Source: Caryophanales bacterium UBA784
GTDB taxonomy: Bacteria; Bacillota_I; Bacilli_A; RFN20; CAG-288
Assembly (NCBI GenBank): GCA_002297045.1
Contig: DBJE01000013.1
Coordinates: 310,001-374,000 of the forward strand
Direction: 5' to 3'
DNA length: 64,000 nucleotides
A program made the translations under genes and the position numbers. The notes beneath the pieces were generated by a model. The model worked only from the letters and a program-made list of their open reading frames with translations, had not been told where the DNA came from and did not search any database. Positions 43,846-52,944 of the stretch are shown piece by piece. How positions within the stretch are numbered: the first letter of the stretch is position 1; each line of letters begins with the position of its first letter.

Positions 43846-45732
43846 ATGCTGAACAGAATCCAGGATAGCTATGATGCCATCGTCGTCGGTGGCGGCCATG
43901 CCGGGGTCGAGGCTGCCTACAGCCTAGCCACAAGGGGTGAAAAGACCCTGAGGCTATGCAGGAATTTTAAGATGGTCTCCAATAGGCCCTGCAATCCCCA
44001 TATCGGCGGGTCTGCAAAGGGAATCGTTGTCCGGGAAATTGACGCTCTTGGAGGAATCAGGGCGAAGATTGCCGACAGGAAGGGTTCCCTTCTCCAGATT
44101 AAGGAACTGAACACTTCAAAAGGGCCCGGGGTACGCTGCCTTCGTGCCCAGGAGGATAAAAAAGGCTATCCGAGAAACAGGCAGAACTATCTTCTGACGG
44201 TGGCGGGCCTTGACATCGCCGAGGGCGAAGTCAAACGGATTGTCGTGGAAGAGAAGAAAGCAAAGGGCGTTGTCCTGGAAAACGGGACTTTCGTTGCCTG
44301 TAAGGCCATCGTCCTTGCCACCGGGACCCATAGGGAGGCCCATATCTTAAGAGGACATACCATCACCGATGTCGGACCCGACGGAGAAAAATCCAGCCAC
44401 GGACTTAGCAAATCGATTTCCGACCTTGGACTTCATAGGCTCCGCCTTAAGACAGGAACTCCTCCACGTCTTGATCCTTCCAGCATTGATTTCTCCTCTC
44501 TTGAACCCGAGTACGGCCAGGAGGGCGAACTGGCTTTTTCCTATGACACCACTTCTTTTAGGAAGGTGAAGGACAGGGTATGCTGCTATCTGACCTATAC
44601 GAATGAAAAAACGCACCAGATTATCCGGGATCATCTTTCCGAGTCCGCTAGGTACGGAGGAGTTGTCAAAGGCGTGGGACCCCGATACTGTCCATCCATC
44701 GAGGACAAGGTTGTCCGCTTCAAGGATAAGACCCGGCATCAGCTCTTTCTCGAGCCGGAATCCCTGGAGAGGAATTCCACCTATGTCGACGGCCTTTCTA
44801 CCTCAAGGCCGGAATATGTCCAGGAGAGGATTGTCCACTCCATTAAGGGACTCGAGCACGCCCGCTTTTTAAAGTACGCCTATGCCATTGAATATGATGC
44901 CATCGAACCTAGTCAGCTTGACCATTCTCTTGCGGTCAAAGGCTTCGACGGGCTTTATGTCTGCGGACAGATTGCCGGCACCTCTGGCTATGAAGAGGCG
45001 GCGGCCCTTGGGCTGATGGCGGGAATCAACGCCGGACTTCATCTTCAAGGGAAGAAGCCGCTTGTCCTAAGACGGGACGAAGCCTATATCGGAATCAGGA
45101 TTGATGACATTGTGACTAAGGGAACGAAGGAACCCTACCGTCTTCTCTCAAGCCGCAGCGAATTCCGTCTGATTACCCGAAGCGATAATGCCGATACCCG
45201 GCTGAGGAAATACGGCCATGAGGTCGGCCTTGTCAGCCATGACCGTTATCAGAAATTCCTTGCCAGCGAAGAGAGAATCAGCGACACAAGGGACATTCTG
45301 GAAGGAATCAAGATTCAGAACAGACAGGAAGTCATTTCCTATCTTCTCTCCCTAGGGTTTCCTAAGCCAAACGGCGCGGAAAACCTTAAACAGACGCTGA
45401 AAAGACAGAACGTCACCTATGAGGGGCTAAGAGGATGTCTTCCCTCCCTTCTTCCCCCTCTTACCGGGCGGGAAGCCCTCAAGAGGGAAATTCGGATTAA
45501 GTACGAAGGCTACATCCAAAGGGAGCTTAAGGAGGCTAAGCGGAGAAGCGAATACGAAGACCTTCCTCTTCCTGACGGCCTTGACTATCTGCATAGGGAC
45601 GGCCTTTCCCTCGAAGCCCGGGAGAAGCTTAATCTTCTTCGGCCGAAGACGCTAGGACAGGCAAGGCAGATCACCAATGTGCATCCAAGCGACATCGATG
45701 TCCTCTCCTTCCATGTCCGTTTCCGCAAGTGA
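43846..45732 (+). CDS. mnmG: tRNA uridine-34 modification enzyme MnmG (GidA)
   Basis: With MnmE it installs carboxymethylaminomethyl groups on wobble uridine. The 628-residue product has the FAD motif VVGGGHAGVEAA (13-24), SNMPCNPHIGGSAKG near 45 (Met from AGG 43984-43986), NTSKGPGVRCLRAQ near 87, TGTPPRLD near 205, LFLEPES near 302, CGQIAGTSGYEEAAALGLMAG near 372 and SRSEFRLITRSDNADTR near 430. The C-terminal helical domain is complete. It is 3 bases behind sufB with no clear ribosome-binding site, so translation may be coupled. mnmG is often near the origin in Bacilli, but here it follows suf. Confidence 0.96.
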   Translation: MLNRIQDSYDAIVVGGGHAGVEAAYSLATRGEKTLRLCRNFKMVSNRPCNPHIGGSAKGIVVREIDALGGIRAKIADRKGSLLQIKELNTSKGPGVRCLRAQEDKKGYPRNRQNYLLTVAGLDIAEGEVKRIVVEEKKAKGVVLENGTFVACKAIVLATGTHREAHILRGHTITDVGPDGEKSSHGLSKSISDLGLHRLRLKTGTPPRLDPSSIDFSSLEPEYGQEGELAFSYDTTSFRKVKDRVCCYLTYTNEKTHQIIRDHLSESARYGGVVKGVGPRYCPSIEDKVVRFKDKTRHQLFLEPESLERNSTYVDGLSTSRPEYVQERIVHSIKGLEHARFLKYAYAIEYDAIEPSQLDHSLAVKGFDGLYVCGQIAGTSGYEEAAALGLMAGINAGLHLQGKKPLVLRRDEAYIGIRIDDIVTKGTKEPYRLLSSRSEFRLITRSDNADTRLRKYGHEVGLVSHDRYQKFLASEERISDTRDILEGIKIQNRQEVISYLLSLGFPKPNGAENLKQTLKRQNVTYEGLRGCLPSLLPPLTGREALKREIRIKYEGYIQRELKEAKRRSEYEDLPLPDGLDYLHRDGLSLEAREKLNLLRPKTLGQARQITNVHPSDIDVLSFHVRFRK

Positions 45733-45743
45733 AACCACAAAAG

Positions 45744-45772
45744 AAAAGTTCCGGCAGGTTGCCGGAACTTTT
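45744..45772. terminator. Bidirectional terminator, mnmG / pseudouridine synthase
   Basis: A perfect 13-base-pair stem AAAAGTTCCGGCA/TGCCGGAACTTTT with loop GGT stands between two convergent genes. Confidence 0.93.
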
Positions 45773-45776
45773 CCGT

Positions 45777-46703
45777 TTACCTTTTTGTCTTATAGAAGTA
45801 GAGGAGAAGCTTTTTGAAGTAATCGTCCATCGGAGCGTAGAAGGTCCTTCTTTTCAAGGTGTCCGGATGGATGAGGGAAAGAGAGAAGGCGTGAAGAGCC
45901 TGTCCTTTTGAGGCTATTTTTTCGTCATTCTTGCGCCCATAGAGGGGATCGCCGACGATCGGATAGCCGATATAGGCAAGGTGGGCACGGATCTGATGGG
46001 TTCTCCCTGTCTCCAAAGTGACCTTTAAAAGGGAGACTTTCCCGGTCGTGGAAAGAAGGGTACAATGGGTAATGGCCTCTCTTCCTTTGTAGACATCGAC
46101 AAGGGCTTTTCTTTCACTGTGGTTCGGTCTCGTCAGAGGGGCGTCTATTTTAAAGCGACGGTCTTTTACAAAGCCATAGACTAAGGCAAGGTAAGAACGG
46201 TGGAAGTCGTGTTCCTTGATTTCCTCGCTTAAGGCGGCCTGGGTTTCCTTGTTGTTGGCGATGGCAAGAAGCCCTGATGTATCCTTGTCGATGCGGTGGA
46301 CGATGCCAGGACGCAGATCGTCACTGTCATTGACGTCGAAATCGAAGAAGTCCTCATTTAAAAGGTAGTTGACTAAGGTGTTGTTGTCATGACCTGGTGC
46401 AGGGTGGACTACCCTTCCCCGGGGTTTGTTTAAGACGCATAGATCCTTATCCTTATAGACAAAGTCTAGTCTGACGTCGATCGTCGGCTTTTTCGGAAAC
46501 TTGATTTGACTTTGGTCAAGTGCGTCTAGCGTAATCTCCCTTCCCGGCCTTGTCTTAAAGGAAGGGGAAAGCTTCTTTTCTCCGTTGACAAGGACTCTTC
46601 CATCCTTGATTGCCTTCTGCCCCTGGGAACGGGTGAGGCGGAAAAGAAGGGAAAGGGAGACGTCGAGTCTATTCTTTTCCTTGACTATCTGCTTTTGGAT
46701 CAT
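45777..46703 (-). CDS. RluA-family pseudouridine synthase
   Basis: It isomerises uridine in 23S rRNA (RluD/YlyB group by context). The 308-residue product has an N-terminal S4 domain (RSQGQKAIKDGRVLVNGEKK, complement of 46566-46625), then NKPRGMVVHPAPGHDNNTLVN (complement of 46371-46433; Met from AGG at 46413-46415), the catalytic GIVHRIDKDTSGLL near 140 with Asp in RIDKDT, and TGRTHQIRAHLAYIGYPIVGD (complement of 45956-46018). It overlaps lspA by 35 bases; lspA followed by this synthase is the usual Firmicutes pair. Confidence 0.93.
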   Translation of the reverse strand: MIQKQIVKEKNRLDVSLSLLFRLTRSQGQKAIKDGRVLVNGEKKLSPSFKTRPGREITLDALDQSQIKFPKKPTIDVRLDFVYKDKDLCVLNKPRGRVVHPAPGHDNNTLVNYLLNEDFFDFDVNDSDDLRPGIVHRIDKDTSGLLAIANNKETQAALSEEIKEHDFHRSYLALVYGFVKDRRFKIDAPLTRPNHSERKALVDVYKGREAITHCTLLSTTGKVSLLKVTLETGRTHQIRAHLAYIGYPIVGDPLYGRKNDEKIASKGQALHAFSLSLIHPDTLKRRTFYAPMDDYFKKLLLYFYKTKR

Positions 46704-47415
46704 GGTCGGTAAGTTCCTTCTTGGATAGTTCGTTTAGTTTCTTATTCCTGTCTTCCTGTCCCCTTATAGGGGAAGAGTCTTTTTCCTGTTCCGGTTTTCC
46801 CTTATCTGCCGCTTCCTCCCTTTTCCTTTGCTTATATTCCTTGATAAACTCAAGGACAAAGCCGATGACAAGGAAGACAACTCCGATGGTTAGGCAATAA
46901 TCGGCAATGTTGCAGATGGGGAAGCTTTTCCAGAAGTGGAATTGAAGGAAATCCACCACTCCGTCTTTGTAGATGGAGGCGCCCATCCTATAGCCAATAC
47001 GGTCGACTAGGTTTCCGCTTGCCCCTGGGAGCATGAGAGTGATTCCTATCATCAGGATTCTGTTATAAGCCGTGAAGCGGAAAAGGAGGTTGACGGTAAG
47101 CCCGACGGAGGCGATGGCCGAGATGATGACAAGGGCCCACCTCTTTCCGGAAAAGGCACCCCAGGCAGCCCCCTGGTTTCCGACCAGCGTCAGATCGATT
47201 AGGCCAGGGATGAAGTTTTCGACGATATATCCCTCTCCTTTCCCATGGAGGGCATTATAGGCGGCATGCTTTGTGAAATAGTCGACAAGGAAGAGCCCGA
47301 TAGAGAGGAGAATCCTTGACACGTAGAACGGATAGTTCAGGGTTTTGAAATAGTGGACAAAATAGGATTTCAGCTTGGAAAAAAGCGACGCCTTTTCTTT
47401 CTGTGCCTCTTCCAT
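46669..47415 (-). CDS. lspA: Lipoprotein signal peptidase
   Basis: This membrane aspartyl protease cleaves prolipoproteins at the lipobox Cys. The 248-residue product has four helices (about 32-52, 88-106, 116-136, 168-192), GNQGAAWGAFSGK near 79, catalytic Asp in PGASGNLVDRIGY near 128 and the second catalytic Asp in ICNIADYCL near 163. A charged cytoplasmic tail of about 60 residues extends beyond the usual 160-170 residue family length. Its presence fits the seven lipoproteins in this window. ileS ends 3 bases upstream, so the two are co-transcribed. Confidence 0.94.
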   Translation of the reverse strand: MEEAQKEKASLFSKLKSYFVHYFKTLNYPFYVSRILLSIGLFLVDYFTKHAAYNALHGKGEGYIVENFIPGLIDLTLVGNQGAAWGAFSGKRWALVIISAIASVGLTVNLLFRFTAYNRILMIGITLMLPGASGNLVDRIGYRMGASIYKDGVVDFLQFHFWKSFPICNIADYCLTIGVVFLVIGFVLEFIKEYKQRKREEAADKGKPEQEKDSSPIRGQEDRNKKLNELSKKELTDHDPKADSQGKE

Positions 47416-47418
47416 GGA

Positions 47419-50148
47419 TTACTTTCCTTCCGGATGGACGATGGAGTAGCAGCGCTTGCAGAGATGGTTTCCTTCTTCGTCCTCTTTTGCTTCGTCAAAA
47501 TAGTTCCAGCAGCGGTCACATCGGACTCCGGGATGGGCAAGGATGGAACTCTTGTCGGAAAGGACAAATCCCGAAACGATAAGGATGCGTGCCCTTTCTT
47601 CCTGGCCAAGTTCCTGGATTAGATTCCGTTCTTCTTCATTCTCCGGAGCATAGAGAACCTTCGCTTCACTCGAGGAATGAATCTGGTTTTCCTTTCGCAA
47701 AGGCTCAATCAAAGTGTTGATTTTGGAACGGAGAGAGAGAAGAAGCTGATATTTGTGGGAAAGATTAGAATCGATAGAGGAGAATTCAGGGAAGTCTTCC
47801 AGAATGACGGATTCCTTCTTTCCCTTAAAGGAGAGGGTACGATAGACTTCTTCCCTGGTGAAGGAGAGAATCGGTGAATAGGCGATGGATAAATCCTTGA
47901 CAATGGTGAAAAGGACAAACTGCGTATCGAGACGGGCTTTGCTCTTCTTTCCATCGCAATAAAGGGTATCCTTGGAGAAGTCAAGGAAGAAGGAAGAGAG
48001 GTCATTGACACAGAAGTTCGTCAGGGCAGTCGTCACGTTGGTGAAATTGTATTCGTCATATCCCTTTTTCCTGTCTTTCAGGACTTCCTTTAAACGATTG
48101 AGAATCCTCTGGTTAGTTAGAGATAAACAATCGGGCTGATAGGAAGAATCAAAGGCATCACCCAAATCGTCATTCTGAAGGTTGGAGAGCCTGAATTTAA
48201 AGATGTTGCGGATTTTCCGGTATTGATCCGAGACAACGGAAAGAAGGGGAAGGGAAAGCTTAATCTCGGCCGTTGTGAAATCAATCGTTGTCGTCCAAAG
48301 ACGGAGGATGTCAGCACCATATTTGTTGCAAATATCGACAGGATCGATACCATTCTGTTTTGACTTAGAGAACTTGTCTCCGTTCTGGTCCACGATGAAA
48401 CCATGGGTAAGAATCCTCTTATAGGGAGCGATTCCTGTATAGGCGACCGATAGGATCATCGAAGAGTTATACCATCCACGGTATTGATCGTTTCCTTCGA
48501 AATAAAGGTCGGCAGGGAAAGGATGATGGTAGTTGATGTCACTTCCTAAGAAGGATGAACCAGAGTCGAACCAGACGTCCCTGATGTCTTTTTCCTTGGT
48601 GAAAAGGCCATGCGGGGAATGGCTGCTCTTGTATCCTTCCGGCCTAAGCTTTTCAATCGGCCATTCATACCAAATGTCGCTTCCGTTCTCCCGGAAGAGT
48701 TTTTCAACATAGTCAAAAAGGGCTTTATCCCTTATCGGCTCCTCGTCCTCTCCGTAGAAAATCGGAATCGGGACTCCCCATAGGCGTTGACGGGAAATGC
48801 ACCAGTCGTCCCGGTCGCTAAGCCTATTCCTGAACCGGGTCTTGCCCCAGCTAGGGAGATAGTTGACCTTATCGGCTTCCGCGAGGAGTTTCTTCTTAAT
48901 CTTGCTGATGGAGCAGAACCACTGGGTTGTGGCACGGAAAATCGTCGGCTTCTTTGTCCGCCAGTCATGAGGATAGGCGTGGACGATGTCTTCCGTGGCA
49001 ATCAGATTTCCGTTCTCTTTGAGGATTTCAAGAACCTTCTTCCCCGCATCTTCATAGAACCTTCCGTCGACTTCTTTCCCGGAATCGACCCTGTAGCCTT
49101 TCGGATCGACCGTGCAGACAATAGGAAGATTGTACTTCTTGGCAACCCGGTAATCGTCTGCGCCGTGTCCTGGGCCAAGATGGACGATGCCAGTACCGGA
49201 ATCGGCTGTGACATAATCATCGACGCAGCAAGGAACAAGGCGGTCAAGGTAAGGATGGTGGACAAGGATACCCTCGCAATCCTTTCCAGTGAATTCCTTA
49301 AGAAGGGTAAGTTCCTTTAAGCCGATTTTCTCCTTAATCGGGGAAGCGAGGTCTTTCAGCATGACCAGATTTCCCCGGTCGGTCTTAAAAAGACCATAGA
49401 CCATTTTCGGATTCAGACAGAGCCCCTGGTTAGAGGGAATCGTCCAGGCCGTCGTCGTCCAGACGAGGAACGCATCTCCTTTGCTAAGAAGGCCTTTACC
49501 GTCTTCGACAGGAAAACGGAAATAAAGTGTCGTCGCCTTGACGTCCTTATATTCGATTTCCGCTTCGGCAAGAGCCGATTCGCTCGACCAGGACCAGTTG
49601 ACCGGCTTTAGGCCTTTATAAATAAGCCCGTCCATCGCCATCTTGGCAAAAATGTGGATTTGATCCGCCTCATAATCCCGGTCTAATGTCCTATAGGGAT
49701 GATGGTAGTCCCCGATGACCCCTAGACGAAGCCTCTGGCCTTTCTGGTAGTTGACCTGGCTAATGGCGTATTCACGGCATTTTTCACGGAAGAGAGCAGG
49801 TTTTGTGCTCTTTCGGTCGACTCCCGATTTTGTTACCTGGTTTTCTATTGGTAAGCCATGGGTGTCCCATCCTGGCGTATAGGGAACATAAAAACCTTCC
49901 AGGTTCTTGCTTCTGATGATGATGTCTTTGATGATTTTGTTTAAGGCATGTCCGCAGTGAATCTGACCATTTGCATAGGGAGGACCGTCATGGAGATAAA
50001 AAGGAGTTTTGTTCTGGTGCTCCTTAAGTAACTTGTTATAGATTGCTTTCTCGTCCCAGTCCTTGGCCATCTTTCCTTCCCAAGAAGGAAGATTTGCGCG
50101 CCTTGGAAAAGTGCCTTTCGGCCTAGTCAGCGTGTCTTTGAGTTTCAT
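47419..50148 (-). CDS. ileS: Isoleucyl-tRNA synthetase
   Basis: It charges tRNA-Ile. The 909-residue product has MPKGTFPMRANLP at 9-21, where AGG at 50122-50124 and 50101-50103 gives the two conserved Met and the adjacent CGC the Arg. HDGPPYANGQIHCGHALNK near 53 is the HIGH region, followed by GWDTHGLPIE near 93, an editing domain (WTTTAWTIPSNQGLCL near 235), DVWFDSGSS near 535 and the anticodon-binding domain. The zinc site near the end has CDRC and CKRC. The KMSKS loop reads KFSKSK near 600, with Phe from TTC in place of Met. Confidence 0.96.
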   Translation of the reverse strand: MKLKDTLTRPKGTFPRRANLPSWEGKMAKDWDEKAIYNKLLKEHQNKTPFYLHDGPPYANGQIHCGHALNKIIKDIIIRSKNLEGFYVPYTPGWDTHGLPIENQVTKSGVDRKSTKPALFREKCREYAISQVNYQKGQRLRLGVIGDYHHPYRTLDRDYEADQIHIFAKMAMDGLIYKGLKPVNWSWSSESALAEAEIEYKDVKATTLYFRFPVEDGKGLLSKGDAFLVWTTTAWTIPSNQGLCLNPKMVYGLFKTDRGNLVMLKDLASPIKEKIGLKELTLLKEFTGKDCEGILVHHPYLDRLVPCCVDDYVTADSGTGIVHLGPGHGADDYRVAKKYNLPIVCTVDPKGYRVDSGKEVDGRFYEDAGKKVLEILKENGNLIATEDIVHAYPHDWRTKKPTIFRATTQWFCSISKIKKKLLAEADKVNYLPSWGKTRFRNRLSDRDDWCISRQRLWGVPIPIFYGEDEEPIRDKALFDYVEKLFRENGSDIWYEWPIEKLRPEGYKSSHSPHGLFTKEKDIRDVWFDSGSSFLGSDINYHHPFPADLYFEGNDQYRGWYNSSMILSVAYTGIAPYKRILTHGFIVDQNGDKFSKSKQNGIDPVDICNKYGADILRLWTTTIDFTTAEIKLSLPLLSVVSDQYRKIRNIFKFRLSNLQNDDLGDAFDSSYQPDCLSLTNQRILNRLKEVLKDRKKGYDEYNFTNVTTALTNFCVNDLSSFFLDFSKDTLYCDGKKSKARLDTQFVLFTIVKDLSIAYSPILSFTREEVYRTLSFKGKKESVILEDFPEFSSIDSNLSHKYQLLLSLRSKINTLIEPLRKENQIHSSSEAKVLYAPENEEERNLIQELGQEERARILIVSGFVLSDKSSILAHPGVRCDRCWNYFDEAKEDEEGNHLCKRCYSIVHPEGK

Positions 50149-50179
50149 GGGTGCCTCCGTTATCGAAATTAACCTTTTT

Positions 50180-50208
50180 ATTATAAAGGGTTAGAAAAAC
50201 AATTCCAA
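50180..50208 (-). promoter_or_regulatory. Promoter of ileS
   Basis: On the minus strand, TTGGAA (50203-50208), 17 bases, and TATAAT (50180-50185). No T-box antiterminator sequence is visible in the short leader. Confidence 0.8.
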
Positions 50209-50209
50209 G

Positions 50210-50266
50210 AAAAGGCGCCTTTGTCTAGGCTTTCCAAGAACAGGAAAAGCCCATTTAATAGCGCCT
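50210..50266 (-). terminator. Two-part hairpin after hydrolase gene
   Basis: On the minus strand an outer stem AGGCGC/GCGCCT encloses an inner imperfect stem GGCTTTTCC/GGAAAGCC and is followed by TTTTC. It is probably the terminator of the hydrolase cluster, just before the ileS promoter. Confidence 0.55.
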
Positions 50267-50274
50267 AGCATACA

Positions 50275-51213
50275 TCAGAGTTCTTCTTCGCCGTATTTAC
50301 GCTCTTCGTCCGTATAGGGTTTCAGTTCTTCGAAAATTTCTCCAAAGGTCGGAATCACATTGCCGTCTTCGTCAAGGGAGATCTTCCTTGCCTGCTTTTC
50401 CTTCCTCTTGACGGTCGTCTCGCTTTCAATGAGATAAGGGGTGTTGAAGGCAAAGTGAAGGGCATCCTCGAATACGACTCCGTTGCTGCGGACCGATTTC
50501 CTTATGGCATGGGTCCTCTTGTCGTAGACAAACAGCTCATGGTCGCCTTTGATCTTCTTCCTGATTTTCCTGATGGCATGATCGGTGGAAAGAAGATCTT
50601 CGCTTCCGTGGATAATCAAGGTCGGAACCGAGATTTTACGGAAGTAGCGGCGGTTTATCCTAATCGAGACAAGAATCTCAAAGAGGGTTCTTACCCTTCC
50701 GACCGTCGTTTCCCGGCAGATGGCCGAAGAAACTTTCTTCCCGTACTTTTTCCGGAGTTTGTGGAACTTATAGGCATAACGTAGATAGCCAGGAATCCTA
50801 TTATTGATGATGGTGTCATAGATAGGGGCGACAAGGATGACTTTCTTTATGTGGTCTTTATAGGCATTTGCCCTTTTTGCCGTTAAGGCACCGGAGAAGG
50901 AATAGCCAAGAAGGATGATGTCATAGCCTTTATGAATGTATTCCTCGATTACACGGCGGTAGGCTTTCTCATAATAGCTATGGCGGTGGGTCTTTCTTAT
51001 ACTCGGCTCAAACAAAGTGGCCGGGGCGATTTCGCACTGGGGGAAGTCCTTTTTAAAGGACTTATCGAAGTATTCATGCCTGGCGATCGAATCGTGCGTA
51101 TCAGTGGTAAGAAAACCATTGGCGCAGATTAAAACCGTCTTTTTTTCCGGAGTGGTTATCCGGATGTCGGGATTGATGTGCTTAGTGATTTTCGGTTTTG
51201 CCGTGATGACCAT
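50275..51213 (-). CDS. Alpha/beta hydrolase
   Basis: The 312-residue product has an alpha/beta hydrolase fold: strand and turn VLICANGFLTTDTH near 27, nucleophile elbow LLGYSFSG near 100 with Ser in GYSFSG, an acid candidate in IIHGSEDLLS near 203 and a His candidate in KMTHAIMKS near 237 (AGG-coded Met twice). The cap region is short and basic. A charged tail of about 55 residues follows the core. It is 3 bases downstream of the SpoU-type methyltransferase, so it is in an operon with it. It could be an esterase or acylglycerol lipase-like enzyme; the substrate is not evident. Confidence 0.8.
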   Translation of the reverse strand: MVITAKPKITKHINPDIRITTPEKKTVLICANGFLTTDTHDSIARHEYFDKSFKKDFPQCEIAPATLFEPSIRKTHRHSYYEKAYRRVIEEYIHKGYDIILLGYSFSGALTAKRANAYKDHIKKVILVAPIYDTIINNRIPGYLRYAYKFHKLRKKYGKKVSSAICRETTVGRVRTLFEILVSIRINRRYFRKISVPTLIIHGSEDLLSTDHAIRKIRKKIKGDHELFVYDKRTHAIRKSVRSNGVVFEDALHFAFNTPYLIESETTVKRKEKQARKISLDEDGNVIPTFGEIFEELKPYTDEERKYGEEEL

Positions 51214-51216
51214 TTT

Positions 51217-51942
51217 TTATCCTTTCCGGAAGCGGTACCTGAAGATCCCGGCTGCTATCGCAACGTTCAGGGAATCGATGTTCCCCCTTTCAATCTTCAG
51301 CTTCGTTCCTAAAGACAGATTCTTCTTACTTATCCCCTGTCCTTCGTTGCCGAAGGCAAGGCAGAAGGGGAGGGGAAGGGAAGAGTACTTGCTTTCATCC
51401 TCACCGTCTAGCACGGTAAGATAAATGTGATACCCTAGTTCCTTAATCTGACTTAATTCCGCCTTGGCAACCGGCCTTTTGAACAAGGCCCCTTTTGATG
51501 ACTGTATTGCTTTATTATTATAGAGCGATACGCAGTCAAAGGAAAGGACGACGCCGGTATAGGAAAAAGAAAGCGCTGTGCGGATAATCGTCCCTAGATT
51601 GCCAGGATCCTGGACCTTGTCAAGATAAATGATTCTATTGCCTAAATCGGAAAGGGAAGAATACTTTTTCTGGCAGAGACAGATAGTTTCCGGAAGTGAC
51701 TGATAGGTCGATAGTCCGCGATAAAGCCCCTGTTTAAGAATAAGACAAGGAAGGAAAGGGTAAGGATTCTCCTCCCCCTCCGGAATCAGGATTTCCTTGA
51801 CACAGTTTTGCTTCCTTGCCTCATCAAGGAGGTCTCTCCCTTCGGCAAGAAAGAGCCCTTCCTGTGCATCCCCTTTTTTCAATCGGAGGAGCTCCTTATA
51901 CGTTTTGTTGTCTTCACTTTGAATCAACCGATTAATAGACAT
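51217..51942 (-). CDS. SpoU/TrmH-family RNA 2'-O-methyltransferase
   Basis: It methylates a ribose in rRNA or tRNA using AdoMet. The 241-residue product has an N-terminal substrate-binding part (EGLFLAEGRDLLDEA near 29) and the SPOUT knot: LDKVQDPGNLGTIIRTA near 107, SSKGALFKMPV near 150, CLAFGNEGQGIS near 194 and IEMGNIDSLNVAIAAGIF near 216, where Met is AGG 51286-51288 as in the family IPMxGxxxSLNVA. Position on rRNA versus tRNA cannot be told. It overlaps the metallopeptidase gene by 11 bases. Confidence 0.9.
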   Translation of the reverse strand: MSINRLIQSEDNKTYKELLRLKKGDAQEGLFLAEGRDLLDEARKQNCVKEILIPEGEENPYPFLPCLILKQGLYRGLSTYQSLPETICLCQKKYSSLSDLGNRIIYLDKVQDPGNLGTIIRTALSFSYTGVVLSFDCVSLYNNKAIQSSKGALFKRPVAKAELSQIKELGYHIYLTVLDGEDESKYSSLPLPFCLAFGNEGQGISKKNLSLGTKLKIERGNIDSLNVAIAAGIFRYRFRKG

Positions 51943-52627
51943 AGTTATCTAGCTCCCCCTCGAAGTATCCCTTGGTCAGCTCATCCTGAAGATGGTCATA
52001 GTCCGGGCAGAAAAGATGGACGATTTTATAGAACCGGGCATTATGATGTAGTTCAAAGGTGTGGGCAATTTCGTGGATAATGACCGAATCCGAGATTTCC
52101 TGCCGATAGGCAAAAAGCCGGTAGTCGAACTTCCTCCTGTGCTTTTTCGGAAAGCAGCAGCCATAGTAGCTCTGGAACCTTCCCGTCCGCAACGTCCATA
52201 GGGAAAGGTCAACACCCCTTTTCCGGCCTAATTGCGGAACTCTCTCTCCTAAATAGGAAAGAAAATCTTTCTTGTAGTGGGTCAAAGGATCTTTTACTGT
52301 CTTCCTTAGATAATAAAACCCTTCCTCCCCTTTCTTTTTCGGATCGGAAGTGAAATAAAGTTTCTTCCCAAGCCGGTAGATATAGACGCCTTCCTTCCTA
52401 AATGGACGTTGGGTAATCTGGCTTTTCCGCCGCCGATAGAGTTCCTCGACGAAGGCAAGCCTTCTTTTTTCCGAAATCCTTGTACTGGAATAAATGCACA
52501 GTTCCCCGTACTCTAGACGGGCGAGCCTGCCGTATCGTTTTCCTTTTTTCAGGAAGACGTTCACTTTCAGTGACTGGCCGTCCTCCCTTTGGAAAACCCG
52601 GCTTGCAAGCAGCGTTCTTTTATTCAC
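51932..52627 (-). CDS. YgjP-type zinc metallopeptidase-like protein
   Basis: The 231-residue product belongs to the YgjP (DUF45) group: SVIIHEIAHTFELHHNARFY near 182-201 gives the HExxH zinc site with the third His in HHNARFY, and LFCPDYDHLQDEL follows. The N-terminal half is basic. I chose the GTG at 52627 as start, because any longer frame would run through the tRNA-Leu gene on the other strand; there is no clear Shine-Dalgarno sequence there, so the start is uncertain. Role unknown; family members are predicted metal-dependent hydrolases. Confidence 0.75.
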   Translation of the reverse strand: MNKRTLLASRVFQREDGQSLKVNVFLKKGKRYGRLARLEYGELCIYSSTRISEKRRLAFVEELYRRRKSQITQRPFRKEGVYIYRLGKKLYFTSDPKKKGEEGFYYLRKTVKDPLTHYKKDFLSYLGERVPQLGRKRGVDLSLWTLRTGRFQSYYGCCFPKKHRRKFDYRLFAYRQEISDSVIIHEIAHTFELHHNARFYKIVHLFCPDYDHLQDELTKGYFEGELDNYVY

Positions 52628-52651
52628 AAAAAATATTTTAGCGGATTTTTC

Positions 52652-52680
52652 TTGAATTAGCGAAGGGAAGTGGATATAAT
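52652..52680 (+). promoter_or_regulatory. Promoter of tRNA-Leu
   Basis: TTGAAT (52652-52657), 17 bases, TATAAT (52675-52680), 12 bases before the tRNA. Confidence 0.9.
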
Positions 52681-52692
52681 TGTCTAGCAAAT

Positions 52693-52776
<84 letters not shown>

Positions 52777-52783
52777 TAAAATT

Positions 52784-52816
52784 GCATCCGGCGGCCTTCT
52801 GCCACCGGATTTTTTC
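52784..52816 (+). terminator. Terminator after tRNA-Leu
   Basis: ATCCGG/CCGGAT with a single mismatch, then GGC/GCC and loop CTTCT, followed by T6. Confidence 0.88.
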
Positions 52817-52894
52817 TTGCCATTTATCACTCTTTCTTTCTGAAAATGCCTGAAAAGCATCCTTGAATAGAAGGTAGACAACCATGATTTGTTT

Positions 52895-52923
52895 TTGACA
52901 ATCCTGTAGTCTAATGGTATATA
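52895..52923 (+). promoter_or_regulatory. Promoter of the lipoprotein cluster
   Basis: TTGACA (52895-52900), 17 bases, TATATA (52918-52923), with transcription expected about 15 bases before the start codon. Confidence 0.85.
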
Positions 52924-52944
52924 TAGATTAATGGAGAATCTCAT

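Noticed and set aside
50149..50274. A T-box riboswitch upstream of ileS
   Set aside because: The leader after the promoter is about 25 bases and lacks the T-box antiterminator consensus. The hairpin present fits a terminator of the upstream gene.
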